Shown piece by piece: positions 26,086 to 34,386 of a DNA stretch of 64,000 nucleotides; position 1 is the first letter of the stretch, and each line of letters begins with the position of its first letter. A program made the translations under genes and the position numbers. Source of the stretch: Anaerolineaceae bacterium (GTDB taxonomy: Bacteria > Chloroflexota > Anaerolineae > Aggregatilineales > Phototrophicaceae); the NCBI GenBank assembly GCA_020634135.1, contig JACKCG010000001.1, positions 1-64,000 on the forward strand, given 5' to 3'. The notes under the pieces are model-generated. The model was not told the DNA's origin, did not search any database, and was given only the letters and a program-made list of their open reading frames with translations.

Positions 26086-26231
26086 TTTCCCTTCTTTTCT
26101 TCACTCAGTAAAAAGGATATTTTCGGGCAAGATAACGTGCTTTTCCAGGAAAACAGTTGAAAAGAGTAATCTAACAATAGGGCTGCTGTAACCTTTCAGA
26201 CCGATTGTTATAACCCTGATAGAAAGTCTGT

Positions 26232-26261
26232 TTGACAGCGATACAACGCCTATAGTATAAT
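26232..26261 (+). promoter_or_regulatory. Near-perfect promoter of the GntR/UTRA gene
   Basis: TTGACA (26232-26237) and TATAAT (26256-26261) match both consensus hexamers with an 18-base spacer. It reads toward the regulator at 26303. Confidence 0.8.
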
Positions 26262-26271
26262 GGCCTTAACC

Positions 26272-26281
26272 TGTAATTACA
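26272..26281. promoter_or_regulatory. Probable GntR operator palindrome
   Basis: TGTAATTACA is a perfect 10-base palindrome 11 bases downstream of the -10 box, so a bound repressor would block initiation or escape. GntR/HutC proteins typically bind short AT-rich palindromes of this kind. It is likely an autoregulatory site, and may also affect the divergent kinase operon. Confidence 0.6.
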
Positions 26282-26302
26282 AGTCATGCGAGGCAACAAC
26301 AG

Positions 26303-27073
26303 GTGGTTGATATTCGGGAAGCGATTTTCTATGAACATAGAATAGATACCGCCAAACCGGTACCTTATCATACCCAGGTTTACCAGGCGCTGGAACAGAT
26401 CATCACTACCGCTTTGCAACCGGGGCAGCAGCTTCCCGGCGAGCCAAAACTATGTGACTTGTTTGGCGTCAGCCGTACCGTTATCCGCCACGCGCTGGAC
26501 CAACTGCTGCGTGATGGCCTGATTGTCCGGGTGATGGGGAAGGGCACTTTTGTTGCCGAGCCGAAGATTAATGAAGGTCTGATCGGACGGCTGACCGGGT
26601 TCTATGAAGATATGGTCGCGCAGGGCTATACCCCGGTCTCCAAGGTCTTGCAGCAGGAACTCGTGCAGGCTAATGCGAAGGTTGCGCGTAACCTCAACCT
26701 CCCGGTGGGTACGGATGTCATTGCTATCCGGCGGCTGCGCTTTGTGAACGGCGTACCGCTTCAACTCGTGACGACGTATATGCCCTACGAATTATGCGCG
26801 GCTTTACTGCGAGCGGATTTCACACAACAATCGTTGTACGCTTACCTGCGCCAGACCTGTGATCTGCAGATTGTATCCGGCACGCGCAGGATTGAGGCAG
26901 TACTGGCTACCGACGAAGAGGCAAGACTGCTGGCGATTTCACCGGGTTCGCCCTTGATTCTGATAGACAGCGTCAGCTACCTGGAAGACGGAACGGCTCT
27001 GGAATACTACCATGCGGTGCATCGCAGTGACCGTGCCCGCTTTGAAGTGAGCCTGATGCGCGTGCGGGAATAA
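26303..27073 (+). CDS. GntR-family regulator with UTRA domain (HutC type)
   Basis: This 256-residue transcription factor has an N-terminal GntR winged helix (about residues 14-85: PYHTQVYQALEQIITTALQPGQQLPGE in outline, then LFGVSRTVIRHALDQLLRDGLI and the wing GKGTFVAEP). The C-terminal UTRA ligand-binding domain covers about 95-250, ending in LEYYHAVHRSDRARFEVSL. UTRA domains bind small sugars, sugar phosphates or amino acids. The start is GTG; no ATG exists in the early frame. Divergent placement from the kinase-aldolase-epimerase operon makes it the likely regulator of that operon, with an intermediate as inducer. Confidence 0.9.
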   Translation: MVDIREAIFYEHRIDTAKPVPYHTQVYQALEQIITTALQPGQQLPGEPKLCDLFGVSRTVIRHALDQLLRDGLIVRVMGKGTFVAEPKINEGLIGRLTGFYEDMVAQGYTPVSKVLQQELVQANAKVARNLNLPVGTDVIAIRRLRFVNGVPLQLVTTYMPYELCAALLRADFTQQSLYAYLRQTCDLQIVSGTRRIEAVLATDEEARLLAISPGSPLILIDSVSYLEDGTALEYYHAVHRSDRARFEVSLMRVRE

Positions 27074-27122
27074 GCATTTGTTCCAGGGATAATTGAGCTG
27101 TTGCGTGGCGATTCCGGTTTGC

Positions 27123-27151
27123 TTGACAAAAGCTGTTATTCACGGTATTTT
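27123..27151 (+). promoter_or_regulatory. Promoter of the LacI-family gene
   Basis: TTGACA (27123-27128) and TATTTT (27146-27151) are spaced by 17 bases upstream of the LacI gene at 27212. Confidence 0.7.
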
Positions 27152-27152
27152 G

Positions 27153-27170
27153 TGAGAAATCGTTTTCTCA
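27153..27170. promoter_or_regulatory. LacI-type operator
   Basis: TGAGAAATCGTTTTCTCA is an 18-base palindrome with a central CG and one mismatched pair. It has the typical LacI/GalR operator layout and lies directly after the -10 box, which suggests autorepression by the LacI-family product. Confidence 0.7.
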
Positions 27171-27211
27171 AAAACATGAACACATTATTTTTGATGGTTT
27201 GAACAGAAACT

Positions 27212-28225
27212 ATGGCGAAAATTACGATTGGCGACGTTGCTAAGTATGCACGGGTTTCACGGGCAACTGTCTCCCGTGTGCTGAACGGCAACGATACAGT
27301 TGACGAAAATCTGCGCGTCCGTGTCCTCGATGCGGTGCGCGCGCTCCACTATACGCCCAATCGCATCGCCCGGCGACTGCGCAAAGAGTCACATGATGTC
27401 ATCGGCCTGATCGTCTCCGACATCCAGAACCCCCACTTCGTTTCAGTCATCAAAGGCGTTGAAGAAGCCGCATATACCAACAGCATGAATGTGCTGTTGT
27501 GTAGCACTGGTGAAGATTCGGATCGGCTTAGGAATTACAGCGAAGTCATGCGGGCGGAATCGGTGGCCGGACTGATCGTCGTCCCAACCTGCGATGACGA
27601 TGCCCGTATATTCGAGACTCTGCGCGAGTACAACATCCCCATCGTTATCCTCGATCGTATCATTGATGGGTTTGAAGCCGATGTCGTACGCTCAAACAAT
27701 GAAGATGGTGCCTATCGCCTCGTCAATCATCTGCTCGATCACGGGTATCGCCGCATTGCGATTGTGCATCCCAACCTCAAAACGGGGTTTGAACGTTACG
27801 CGGGATATGTGGCTGCCCTTGGCAAGTATGGAATCACCGTTGAATCATCCCTGGTGAAGAACTCAGGACACCATATTGAAGATGGTTACACCCATACCCG
27901 CGAACTGTTGGCCGCCGCCAATCCGCCAGAGGCGCTCTTCACTGCGACAAACCTGCTGACGATTGGTGCGTTGCGTGCGCTCCGCGAACGTCAGTTTCGT
28001 GTGCCACAGGATATTGCCCTGGTTGGATTTGATGATTTGCCATGGGCCGACGAGTTTGCTGTTCCGGTTACTGTGGTTGCTCAGCAGACTTTCCAACTCG
28101 GTAAAACCGCAGTAGAAGTGCTGGTGCAGCGGCTCGATGATGCCAGCCTGCCATACGTAACCCATAATCTGGAAACCGAACTTATCGTCCGGAAATCCTG
28201 CGGGACAAATAACGCCCGCGCTTGA
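27212..28225 (+). CDS. LacI-family transcriptional regulator
   Basis: The 337-residue protein has an N-terminal LacI helix-turn-helix (TIGDVAKYARVSRATVSRVL, residues 4-23) and hinge helix (PNRIARRLRKE), followed by a periplasmic-binding-like sugar domain. The latter begins IGLIVSDIQNPHFVSVIKGVEEAA and ends in a segment with VGFDDLPWADEFAVPVTVV and QQTFQLGKTAVEVL, both normal for the family. An operator palindrome overlaps its own promoter. It precedes the solute-binding protein and permease genes, so it probably controls uptake of the sugar. Effector unknown. Confidence 0.92.
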   Translation: MAKITIGDVAKYARVSRATVSRVLNGNDTVDENLRVRVLDAVRALHYTPNRIARRLRKESHDVIGLIVSDIQNPHFVSVIKGVEEAAYTNSMNVLLCSTGEDSDRLRNYSEVMRAESVAGLIVVPTCDDDARIFETLREYNIPIVILDRIIDGFEADVVRSNNEDGAYRLVNHLLDHGYRRIAIVHPNLKTGFERYAGYVAALGKYGITVESSLVKNSGHHIEDGYTHTRELLAAANPPEALFTATNLLTIGALRALRERQFRVPQDIALVGFDDLPWADEFAVPVTVVAQQTFQLGKTAVEVLVQRLDDASLPYVTHNLETELIVRKSCGTNNARA

Positions 28226-28233
28226 CACTTGTG

Positions 28234-28264
28234 AACACCACTCCGGCATCACTGCCGAGGTGTT
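28234..28264 (+). terminator. Hairpin after LacI gene
   Basis: AACACC (28234-28239) pairs with GGTGTT (28259-28264), and an inner CGGCA (28244-28248) pairs with TGCCG (28253-28257). The composite hairpin starts eight bases after the LacI stop. No T-tract follows, so it may be an attenuating or RNA-stabilising structure instead of a strong terminator. Confidence 0.45.
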
Positions 28265-28302
28265 TAACCCTATCGTGTTGATACAGGAAAAGGAGGTCAT
28301 TA

Positions 28303-28365
28303 TTGAAGCATTCCGTTATCCGGCACAAAGAAATAGCTCAAGACCATTTTCAAAATATCCCGTAG
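28303..28365 (+). CDS. Possible 20-codon leader peptide upstream of the solute-binding protein
   Basis: A strong AGGAGG (28291-28296) stands six bases before a TTG codon at 28303. The frame encodes 20 residues beginning MKHSVIRHK and ends at a TAG at 28363-28365. That stop lies inside the TAGGAGG ribosome site of the solute-binding protein gene. The unused strong ribosome site and the precise stop position are suggestive of translational coupling, but a short open frame by chance is quite possible. Confidence 0.3.
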   Translation: MKHSVIRHKEIAQDHFQNIP

Positions 28366-28375
28366 GAGGATTTCT

Positions 28376-29848
28376 ATGCGTAAGTCATTTCTATTTTTGA
28401 CTGTTGTCCTGCTCGCCCTCATGTCCTTCAGTATTGTGGGAGCGCAGGGTGAATATGCTGGGTTGACTATCGTAGTTGCGACCCAGACCGGCCCGTCCAT
28501 CAGTGGTCCTATCAAGGATTTCGCCCCGGAATGGGAGGCCATGACTGGCGCTTCGGTGCAGGTGCAGGAATTCGCTTTTGGCGAACTCTACGAGAAAATT
28601 CTGGCATCGTTTGAGACCGGCTCGAATGATTTCGACATGCTGGTTTTCCCGGCGGACTGGGCAGGCGACTTCATGGCCCCCGGCTACCTGGAACCCATTT
28701 CACAGGAACTGCTGGATTCCATCCAGCCGGATGACATCATTTCACTGTATGCTGACCGCATCACTGCGTGGGGCGATACCGTTTACGCGCTCCCCTATGA
28801 TGGCGATGCGCACATGCTGTACTATCGCAAAGACCTCATCAGCCCGGATTCACCGTATGCTGCTGATTTCGAGGCTGAATATGGCTATGCGCTGGATGAA
28901 CCCCAGACCTGGTCACAGTACTATGACATCGCAACCTTCTTCAACAACCGTGAAGTAGATACGATGGGTGAAATGGGTGCAGTCTATGGCGTGGCGGAAG
29001 CCCAGCGCCGTGATGCCCAGAGCTACTGGGTATTCCTGTCGCACGCTGCCGGTTATGGCAAGATCCCCGGCAACCCCTGCTTCTTCTTCAGCTGCGACGA
29101 AAGCTTCACTCCGCAGGTGAATAACCCCGGCTGGGTGGCCGCTCTGGAAGACTACATCATGTCGCGTGACCTGGGTTCACCGGAACAGATTCAGTGGGAC
29201 GTGGCCGATACCCGGAACACCTTCCCGGCTGGCTGCTGTGCAATGAACATTGACTGGGGCGATGTTGGCCCGATCTCCTATAACCCGAATGCCTCCGTGA
29301 TTATCGGCAACACCGGCTTTGCGCCGCTGCCCGCCGCTGATCGTTACTGGAACTACGAGACCGGCGCATGGGTTGAGGAAGTCAACCGCGCTCCGTTCAT
29401 CGCCTTCGGTGGCTGGATTATCGGCGTCCCCAAGGACAGCGATGTGAAGGAAGCCGCGCTCGATTTCGCCGCCTTCATGGCCTCCCCTGAAATGGTGAAG
29501 ACATTGGCCGTCACCCCCAACAGCGGTGTGAACCCGTCACGTTTCAGCCAGTTTGAGGATGTGCAGATGTGGGTGGATTCGGGCTTCGACCAGGCAGGCG
29601 CTGAGGATTACCTCCAGGCCGTGCTGGATACGATCAATGATCCGAATGCCGTGCTTGACCTGCGTATCAGCGGTTCGGCGGAATACCTGCAGGCGCTGGA
29701 CTTTGAAGTAAGCCGCGCGCTGGCGAATGAAGTCTCGGCACAGGAAGCGCTCGATAATGTCGCTGCCGCCTGGAACGAGATTTCTGACCGGCTGGGGCGT
29801 GAAGCGCAGCTCAACCAGTATCGCAACGCCGTTGGTTACGAAGGCTAA
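28376..29848 (+). CDS. ABC sugar transporter, extracellular solute-binding protein
   Basis: This 490-residue family-1 solute-binding protein has a signal peptide with predicted cleavage IVGA|QGE. There is no lipobox Cys, which is unusual for a Gram-positive-like envelope and suggests either a periplasm or another way of retention. The mature part shows the two-lobe pattern of the family: VATQTGPSISGPIKDF, DFDMLVFPADWAGDF, YALPYDGDAHMLYYRKDL and a late IGVPKDSDVKEAALDFAAF segment. It is large for the family, and a CCAMN and PCFFFSC cysteine pair is notable. TAGGAGG precedes the ATG. The permeases follow after 160 bases. The ligand is probably an oligosaccharide, sugar or polyol. Confidence 0.88.
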   Translation: MRKSFLFLTVVLLALMSFSIVGAQGEYAGLTIVVATQTGPSISGPIKDFAPEWEAMTGASVQVQEFAFGELYEKILASFETGSNDFDMLVFPADWAGDFMAPGYLEPISQELLDSIQPDDIISLYADRITAWGDTVYALPYDGDAHMLYYRKDLISPDSPYAADFEAEYGYALDEPQTWSQYYDIATFFNNREVDTMGEMGAVYGVAEAQRRDAQSYWVFLSHAAGYGKIPGNPCFFFSCDESFTPQVNNPGWVAALEDYIMSRDLGSPEQIQWDVADTRNTFPAGCCAMNIDWGDVGPISYNPNASVIIGNTGFAPLPAADRYWNYETGAWVEEVNRAPFIAFGGWIIGVPKDSDVKEAALDFAAFMASPEMVKTLAVTPNSGVNPSRFSQFEDVQMWVDSGFDQAGAEDYLQAVLDTINDPNAVLDLRISGSAEYLQALDFEVSRALANEVSAQEALDNVAAAWNEISDRLGREAQLNQYRNAVGYEG

Positions 29849-29875
29849 TCCTTTCTGAACGACGGTTGTTTCTGG

Positions 29876-29897
29876 GGGCGGGCGTCACAACCCGCCC
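29876..29897 (+). terminator. Intra-operon hairpin between binding protein and permeases
   Basis: GGGCGGG (29876-29882) pairs with CCCGCCC (29891-29897), a 7-bp GC stem with an 8-base loop, followed by TCAGCTTCTTTT. Partial termination here would give more binding protein than permease, as is common in ABC sugar operons. Confidence 0.55.
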
Positions 29898-30008
29898 TCA
29901 GCTTCTTTTGTAAGTATTCTGCTGGCACGCCACCTGCCTCCGAGATAAAATCACGCAGAAAAGATACTTACTTCGTATATTTGTTTCAGACCTTTTGAGA
30001 GGTGAGTT

Positions 30009-31013
30009 TTGGTTCAGTCAAAAGCACAACCGCAAAAGAGTATCGCTCCGCCGCCAGGAGGCAGCCGCGAAGATACCATCATGAAGCGCGTTTTTCTTTC
30101 GCCAGCGGTGGTTATCATTCTGTTATTCTCAATCTTCCCCCTCATCTGGTCATTAGGGATCAGCTTTACTGATGTGCAGCGCGGCGGCTCAGCGGCAATC
30201 TCCGCTGCCCAGGTTGAAAACCCGGATTACAATGGTTTCCTGGGGTTGGGGTTTGAAGTCACGCTCCGTAATTACCAGCGGATATTAGAAGATTCCCGCC
30301 TGCATACCACAGCCCGAAATACGCTTTTTTATGTCGTCGCCGGCATTACAATCCAATATGTCATTGGTTTTGGGCTGGCAGTGGTGCTGAATCAGGAATT
30401 CCGCTTCAGGCGGTTTTTCCGCGTGTTATTCCTGCTGCCGATGATGACCACGCCCGTAGCAGCAGCTTATACCGGGCGCATGATTTTCGACCAGTCGTTA
30501 GGTCCGATGGCGGATCTGTTCAAGCATGTTTCCCAGTTTTTGGGGTTGGCTACCACTATTCGCGTCCCCTGGATGACCGACCCCGGTGTTGCGCCCTGGA
30601 CACTGGTCATCGTGGATAGCTGGCAGTGGATTCCATTTGTCACGCTCATCATCCTGGCAGCGCTGCAAGGAATGCCGGAAGAACTCTACGAGGCGGCGCG
30701 GGTTGACGGCGCGAATGGCTGGCAAATATTCTGGAAGATAACATTCCCGATCCTGCTGCCGATTTCAGTCACGGTCATCATGATCCGGGGATTGGAGATT
30801 TTCAAGATTATTGATGTGATCGTCATTATGACTGGTGGCGGGCCGGGTTCTGCCACTGAATCATTGACCATGTACATCAAAGATACGGCGCTGCAATTCG
30901 GTAACTTCGGCTATGCGGCGGCGATTTCGTATGTGCTGCTGGTACTGGTGATTGCCTTTACGACAGCGATTTTGGCACTTTCCCGTCGTCTTGTCCCACA
31001 GAATCGTGCTTGA
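30009..31013 (+). CDS. ABC sugar transporter permease, MalF/UgpA type
   Basis: The product is a 334-residue membrane permease with about six helices. The cytoplasmic EAA loop that docks the ATPase is EAARVDGANGWQIFWKITFPIL at about 231-252 (quoted in outline; key residues E, A, A and G). A polar N-terminal tail precedes the first helix VFLSPAVVIILLFSIFPLIWSLGISF. The start is TTG, supported by GAGGTG five bases upstream; an ATG at 30081 would lose 24 residues and lacks a good ribosome site. It acts with the next permease and the binding protein. No ATPase gene is in the operon, so a shared MsmK/MsmX-like ATPase is assumed. Confidence 0.88.
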   Translation: MVQSKAQPQKSIAPPPGGSREDTIMKRVFLSPAVVIILLFSIFPLIWSLGISFTDVQRGGSAAISAAQVENPDYNGFLGLGFEVTLRNYQRILEDSRLHTTARNTLFYVVAGITIQYVIGFGLAVVLNQEFRFRRFFRVLFLLPMMTTPVAAAYTGRMIFDQSLGPMADLFKHVSQFLGLATTIRVPWMTDPGVAPWTLVIVDSWQWIPFVTLIILAALQGMPEELYEAARVDGANGWQIFWKITFPILLPISVTVIMIRGLEIFKIIDVIVIMTGGGPGSATESLTMYIKDTALQFGNFGYAAAISYVLLVLVIAFTTAILALSRRLVPQNRA

Positions 31014-31021
31014 GGTACTGA

Positions 31022-31888
31022 ATGATGAAACGTCGAAAGTGGTGGCACTCACTAGGTCTGTACGCAGTAATTCTATTCTGGTCGTTCATCGTAGTCTTTC
31101 CATTTTACTGGCTGTTTACCACGTCCTTAAAGCAGCCGCTGCATGTGGCGCGCGGCCCGCGCTATGTCCCGTTTGTGGATTTCCAGCCCACCGGCCAGCA
31201 CTGGCAGGAGTTGTTCAGCGGTGTCCAGGGGGATACCACGATCCGGCATTTCAACAACAGCCTGATCGCGGCGCTGGGCAGCACGGTGCTGTCGGTGATC
31301 GTAGGGGCGATGGCTGGTTATGGTCTGTCGCGTTTCCAGTATTACTGGCGCATCCTCGGTTGGCGCAACGACAATATCGCGTACTGGATTATCTCGCAGC
31401 GGTTTCTGCCGCCGGCGCTGTTCGTCGTGCCGTTCCTGGTTATCTATTCAACCCTGCGCCTGATTGATACGCATATCGGCCTGATCCTGGTGTATACGAT
31501 GATTAACATCCCGTTCGCGGTGTGGATTATGCGTGACTTCTTCGATACGCTGCCGGTGGATATGGAAGAGAGCGCGCGGGTAGATGGCGCGTCCCGCTGG
31601 CAGACGTTCCTGAAGATCGTCCTCCCGCTGAGCACGCCAGGCCTGGTTTCCATCGCGGTCTTCTCGTTTATCTTCTCGTGGAACGAGTTCCTTTTCTCGC
31701 TGATGCTCACCAACTTCAACGCCATCACCTTGCCGGTACTGATCGCGGGGCAGAACAGCACACGCGGCATCCAGTGGTGGTCTATCTCGGCGCTGACGCT
31801 GGTGGCGGCAATTCCGGTGATCGTTGTCAGCCTGCTCTTGCAGCGGTTTATTACGCGCGGTCTCACCGCCGGGGCGATCAAGGGATAG
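31022..31888 (+). CDS. ABC sugar transporter permease, MalG/UgpE type
   Basis: The 288-residue second permease has about six membrane helices. Its EAA loop is ESARVDGASRWQTFLKIVLP near residue 180, followed by the usual LSTPGLVSIAVFSFIFSWNEFLFSLML helix region. It starts eight bases after the first permease stop with GAGGT upstream, so both are made together and form the heterodimeric channel. Two adjacent ATG codons (31022 and 31025) make the first residue uncertain. The following DapA-like gene starts 68 bases later, probably within the same transcript. Confidence 0.9.
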   Translation: MMKRRKWWHSLGLYAVILFWSFIVVFPFYWLFTTSLKQPLHVARGPRYVPFVDFQPTGQHWQELFSGVQGDTTIRHFNNSLIAALGSTVLSVIVGAMAGYGLSRFQYYWRILGWRNDNIAYWIISQRFLPPALFVVPFLVIYSTLRLIDTHIGLILVYTMINIPFAVWIMRDFFDTLPVDMEESARVDGASRWQTFLKIVLPLSTPGLVSIAVFSFIFSWNEFLFSLMLTNFNAITLPVLIAGQNSTRGIQWWSISALTLVAAIPVIVVSLLLQRFITRGLTAGAIKG

Positions 31889-31956
31889 AGTCTGCTTGTA
31901 CAATCACCCCAACCGCATTATAGTTTTTGCTGATTATCAGGAAGGGGCAGATAGCC

Positions 31957-32925
31957 ATGACACTTAACCCACTGACCATGCTGCGCCCCCGGCGCAAAAT
32001 CACGGGAATTTCGGCTATCCTGCTGCCGTTCACCGCTTCAGGTGCCATTGACTGGAATGGGCTGCGCGGTCACATCCGGCGTACAGCAGAGGCCGGCATC
32101 ATGCCCGCCGTCAACATGGATACCGGTTACGCCAACCTGATTAGCGAAGCAGAACGCGCTCAGGTCTTGCGTTTGACTGCGGAAACGCTGGGTGAGGGGG
32201 TATTTGTAGCAGGGGCGTTCGTGGCCGATAGTCCGGGCGACAAGTGGGACGCCGATGCTTACTGCTGGCAGGTCGAGGCTATCCAGGAGGCTGGCGGCAT
32301 TCCCATCATTTTCCAGTCTTTCGGGTTGACCCAGCAGGATAATGAAGGCATTGTGCGATCATACAGCCGCATCGCAGAAAATACTGATCAGTTCATCGCC
32401 TTTGAACTGGGGACGATGTTCGCCCCTTTCGGTGCGATTTATGATCTGGAAACCTATGCGGCGTTGATGAATATCCCCCAGTGCAGCGGCGCGAAACATT
32501 CGTCGCTCAGCCGCCAGCTTGAATGGGAACGACTGGCGCTGCGTGATGCAACCCGCCCCGATTTCAAAGTGTTCACCGGCAACGATCTGGCAATTGATAT
32601 GGTGATGTACGGCAGCGACTATCTGCTTGGCCTGAGCACCTTCGCGCCCGACCTGTTTGCCCGGCGTGATGCCCTTTGGCTGGCCGGGGACACGGGCTTT
32701 TACGAACTCAATGACCTGCTGCAATACCTGGGATTCTTTGCCTTCCGCGCCCCGGTTCCGGCCTACAAACACTCTGCTGCCCAGTTTCTCAATCTGCGTG
32801 GTTGGATCGCCAGCGACAGGCCGCACCCTGCCGGGAAGCGCCGCCCGGCTGGCGATGTTGCCGTGCTGCGGGACATCGCAGAACGGTTGGGTGTACTCAC
32901 TACCTATTCGGCTATACCAGGGTAA
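31957..32925 (+). CDS. DapA-like aldolase/lyase family protein
   Basis: This 322-residue protein belongs to the dihydrodipicolinate synthase/N-acetylneuraminate lyase (DapA) TIM-barrel family. The Schiff-base lysine is probably K180 in QCSGAKHSSLS. The Tyr of the family YNxP motif is not visible: the matching strand reads PIIFQSFGLTQQ, so the chemistry may differ from classical DHDPS. Sugar-acid lyases and dehydratases of this family occur often beside ABC sugar transporters. ATG 31957 follows GGAAGGGG; an upstream ATG at 31927 is less likely. An old-yellow-enzyme gene follows after 11 bases. Reaction unknown. Confidence 0.75.
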   Translation: MTLNPLTMLRPRRKITGISAILLPFTASGAIDWNGLRGHIRRTAEAGIMPAVNMDTGYANLISEAERAQVLRLTAETLGEGVFVAGAFVADSPGDKWDADAYCWQVEAIQEAGGIPIIFQSFGLTQQDNEGIVRSYSRIAENTDQFIAFELGTMFAPFGAIYDLETYAALMNIPQCSGAKHSSLSRQLEWERLALRDATRPDFKVFTGNDLAIDMVMYGSDYLLGLSTFAPDLFARRDALWLAGDTGFYELNDLLQYLGFFAFRAPVPAYKHSAAQFLNLRGWIASDRPHPAGKRRPAGDVAVLRDIAERLGVLTTYSAIPG

Positions 32926-32936
32926 GGAATTGAAGA

Positions 32937-34379
32937 ATGCCCCTAACGTACCGACGTGTCGCCCAACTCCGCACGCCGCAGGACTTCCGCAATTATACCG
33001 TCGCCATTGGCGCGGATTTCCCATTTGATGATGACCTGGCCGTTGGCGATGATGCCCCACTGGCGCAACCCTATTCCTATAAAGACATCCGGCTGAACAA
33101 TCGCTTCTGCATCCTGCCGATGGAAGGCTGGGACGGCACCCCAGACGGCCATCCCACTGAGCTTACACGGCGGAGATGGGAGCGCTTTGGACTGAGTGGG
33201 GCGGCGCTGATCTGGGGAGGCGAGGCGGTGGCTGTGCGTCACGATGGCCGTGCTAACCCCAATCAACTTCTCCTCAACGAGACGACAGTGAGCAGCATCG
33301 CCGGGCTGCGGGATAGTCTGCTGCGAGCGCATCGCCAGGCAGCGACTTATGCCGGGGATGTACCGTTCATCGGCTTGCAGCTCACACATTCCGGGCGTTT
33401 TGCCCGCCCCAGTGGGGGACTCGAACCACGCACACTCTACCGCCACCCGCTGCTGGATCGGAAATTTCACGTAAACGCCGAACGCGCAATCCTGAGCGAT
33501 GACGAAATAGATCGTCTCGTGGAGGACTTCATCGTGGCGGCAGTGCTGGCGCAGCAGGCCGGGTTCGACTTTGTGGATATCAAGCACTGTCACGGCTACC
33601 TGGGGCATGAATTCCTGACCGCGATAGATCGGGACGGCAAGTATGGTGGGAGTTTCGAAAACCGCACTCGTTTTCTGCGGAACATCGTGGCCGGTATTCG
33701 GAGTGCTGCGCCGGGACTGGACATCGGCGTGCGTCTCAGTGCTTTCGACTGGATCCCCTTCCGGCCCGGCCCGGATGGTACTGGCGAGCCGGAAACGCCG
33801 GATAGTGGGCGTTACCCCTATGCCTTCGGCGGAGACGGCGGTGGCCTGGGCATTGATCTGACCGAACCTAAACGCTTCCTTGACCTTCTGCTCGAACTCG
33901 ATATTCATCTTGTCAATATCACGGCAGGCAGCCCGTACTATGTGCCGCATATCCAGCGCCCGGCGCTGTTCCCGCCTTCCGATGGCTACCAGCCGCCGGA
34001 AGACCCGCTCCTGGGCGTGGCCCGGCAGATCCGTGTCACGGCGCAGTTAAAACAGCACCGCCCCGAACTCCTGTTTGTCGGGTCAGGCTATTCCTACTTG
34101 CAGGAGTGGCTGCCGAATGTCGGGCAGGCGGTAATACGGGCCGGGATAGCGGATTTCATCGGGCTGGGGCGCATGGTGTTGACCTATCCCGAAATGCCTG
34201 CCGACGTGCTGGCCGGCCAACCGCTGAGACGAAAACAAATCTGCCGTACCTTCAGCGATTGCACCACCGCCCCACGCAAAGGTATGGTTTCTGGGTGCTT
34301 CCCACTTGATGATTTCTACAAGCAGCGCCCGGAGTATGACCAGCTTGCCGCCTTGAAAAAAACAGAAAAAGACGGATAG
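32937..34379 (+). CDS. NADH:flavin oxidoreductase, old yellow enzyme family
   Basis: The product is a 480-residue FMN-dependent TIM-barrel oxidoreductase of the OYE/2,4-dienoyl-CoA reductase-like family. Conserved segments include RFCILPMEGWDG at the first strand, QLTHSGRFARP, the active-site-like DFVDIKHCHGYLGHEFLT, and ENRTRFLRNIVAGIRSAAPGLDIGVRLSAF. The C-terminal CRTFSDCTTAPRKGMVSGCFPLDDFY contains cysteines that could be a remnant Fe-S region. It is longer than minimal OYE but lacks the C-terminal flavodoxin-like FAD domain of the large reductases. It probably reduces or oxidises an intermediate of the same sugar pathway. The exact substrate is unknown. Confidence 0.82.
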   Translation: MPLTYRRVAQLRTPQDFRNYTVAIGADFPFDDDLAVGDDAPLAQPYSYKDIRLNNRFCILPMEGWDGTPDGHPTELTRRRWERFGLSGAALIWGGEAVAVRHDGRANPNQLLLNETTVSSIAGLRDSLLRAHRQAATYAGDVPFIGLQLTHSGRFARPSGGLEPRTLYRHPLLDRKFHVNAERAILSDDEIDRLVEDFIVAAVLAQQAGFDFVDIKHCHGYLGHEFLTAIDRDGKYGGSFENRTRFLRNIVAGIRSAAPGLDIGVRLSAFDWIPFRPGPDGTGEPETPDSGRYPYAFGGDGGGLGIDLTEPKRFLDLLLELDIHLVNITAGSPYYVPHIQRPALFPPSDGYQPPEDPLLGVARQIRVTAQLKQHRPELLFVGSGYSYLQEWLPNVGQAVIRAGIADFIGLGRMVLTYPEMPADVLAGQPLRRKQICRTFSDCTTAPRKGMVSGCFPLDDFYKQRPEYDQLAALKKTEKDG

Positions 34380-34386
34380 GCGATCT

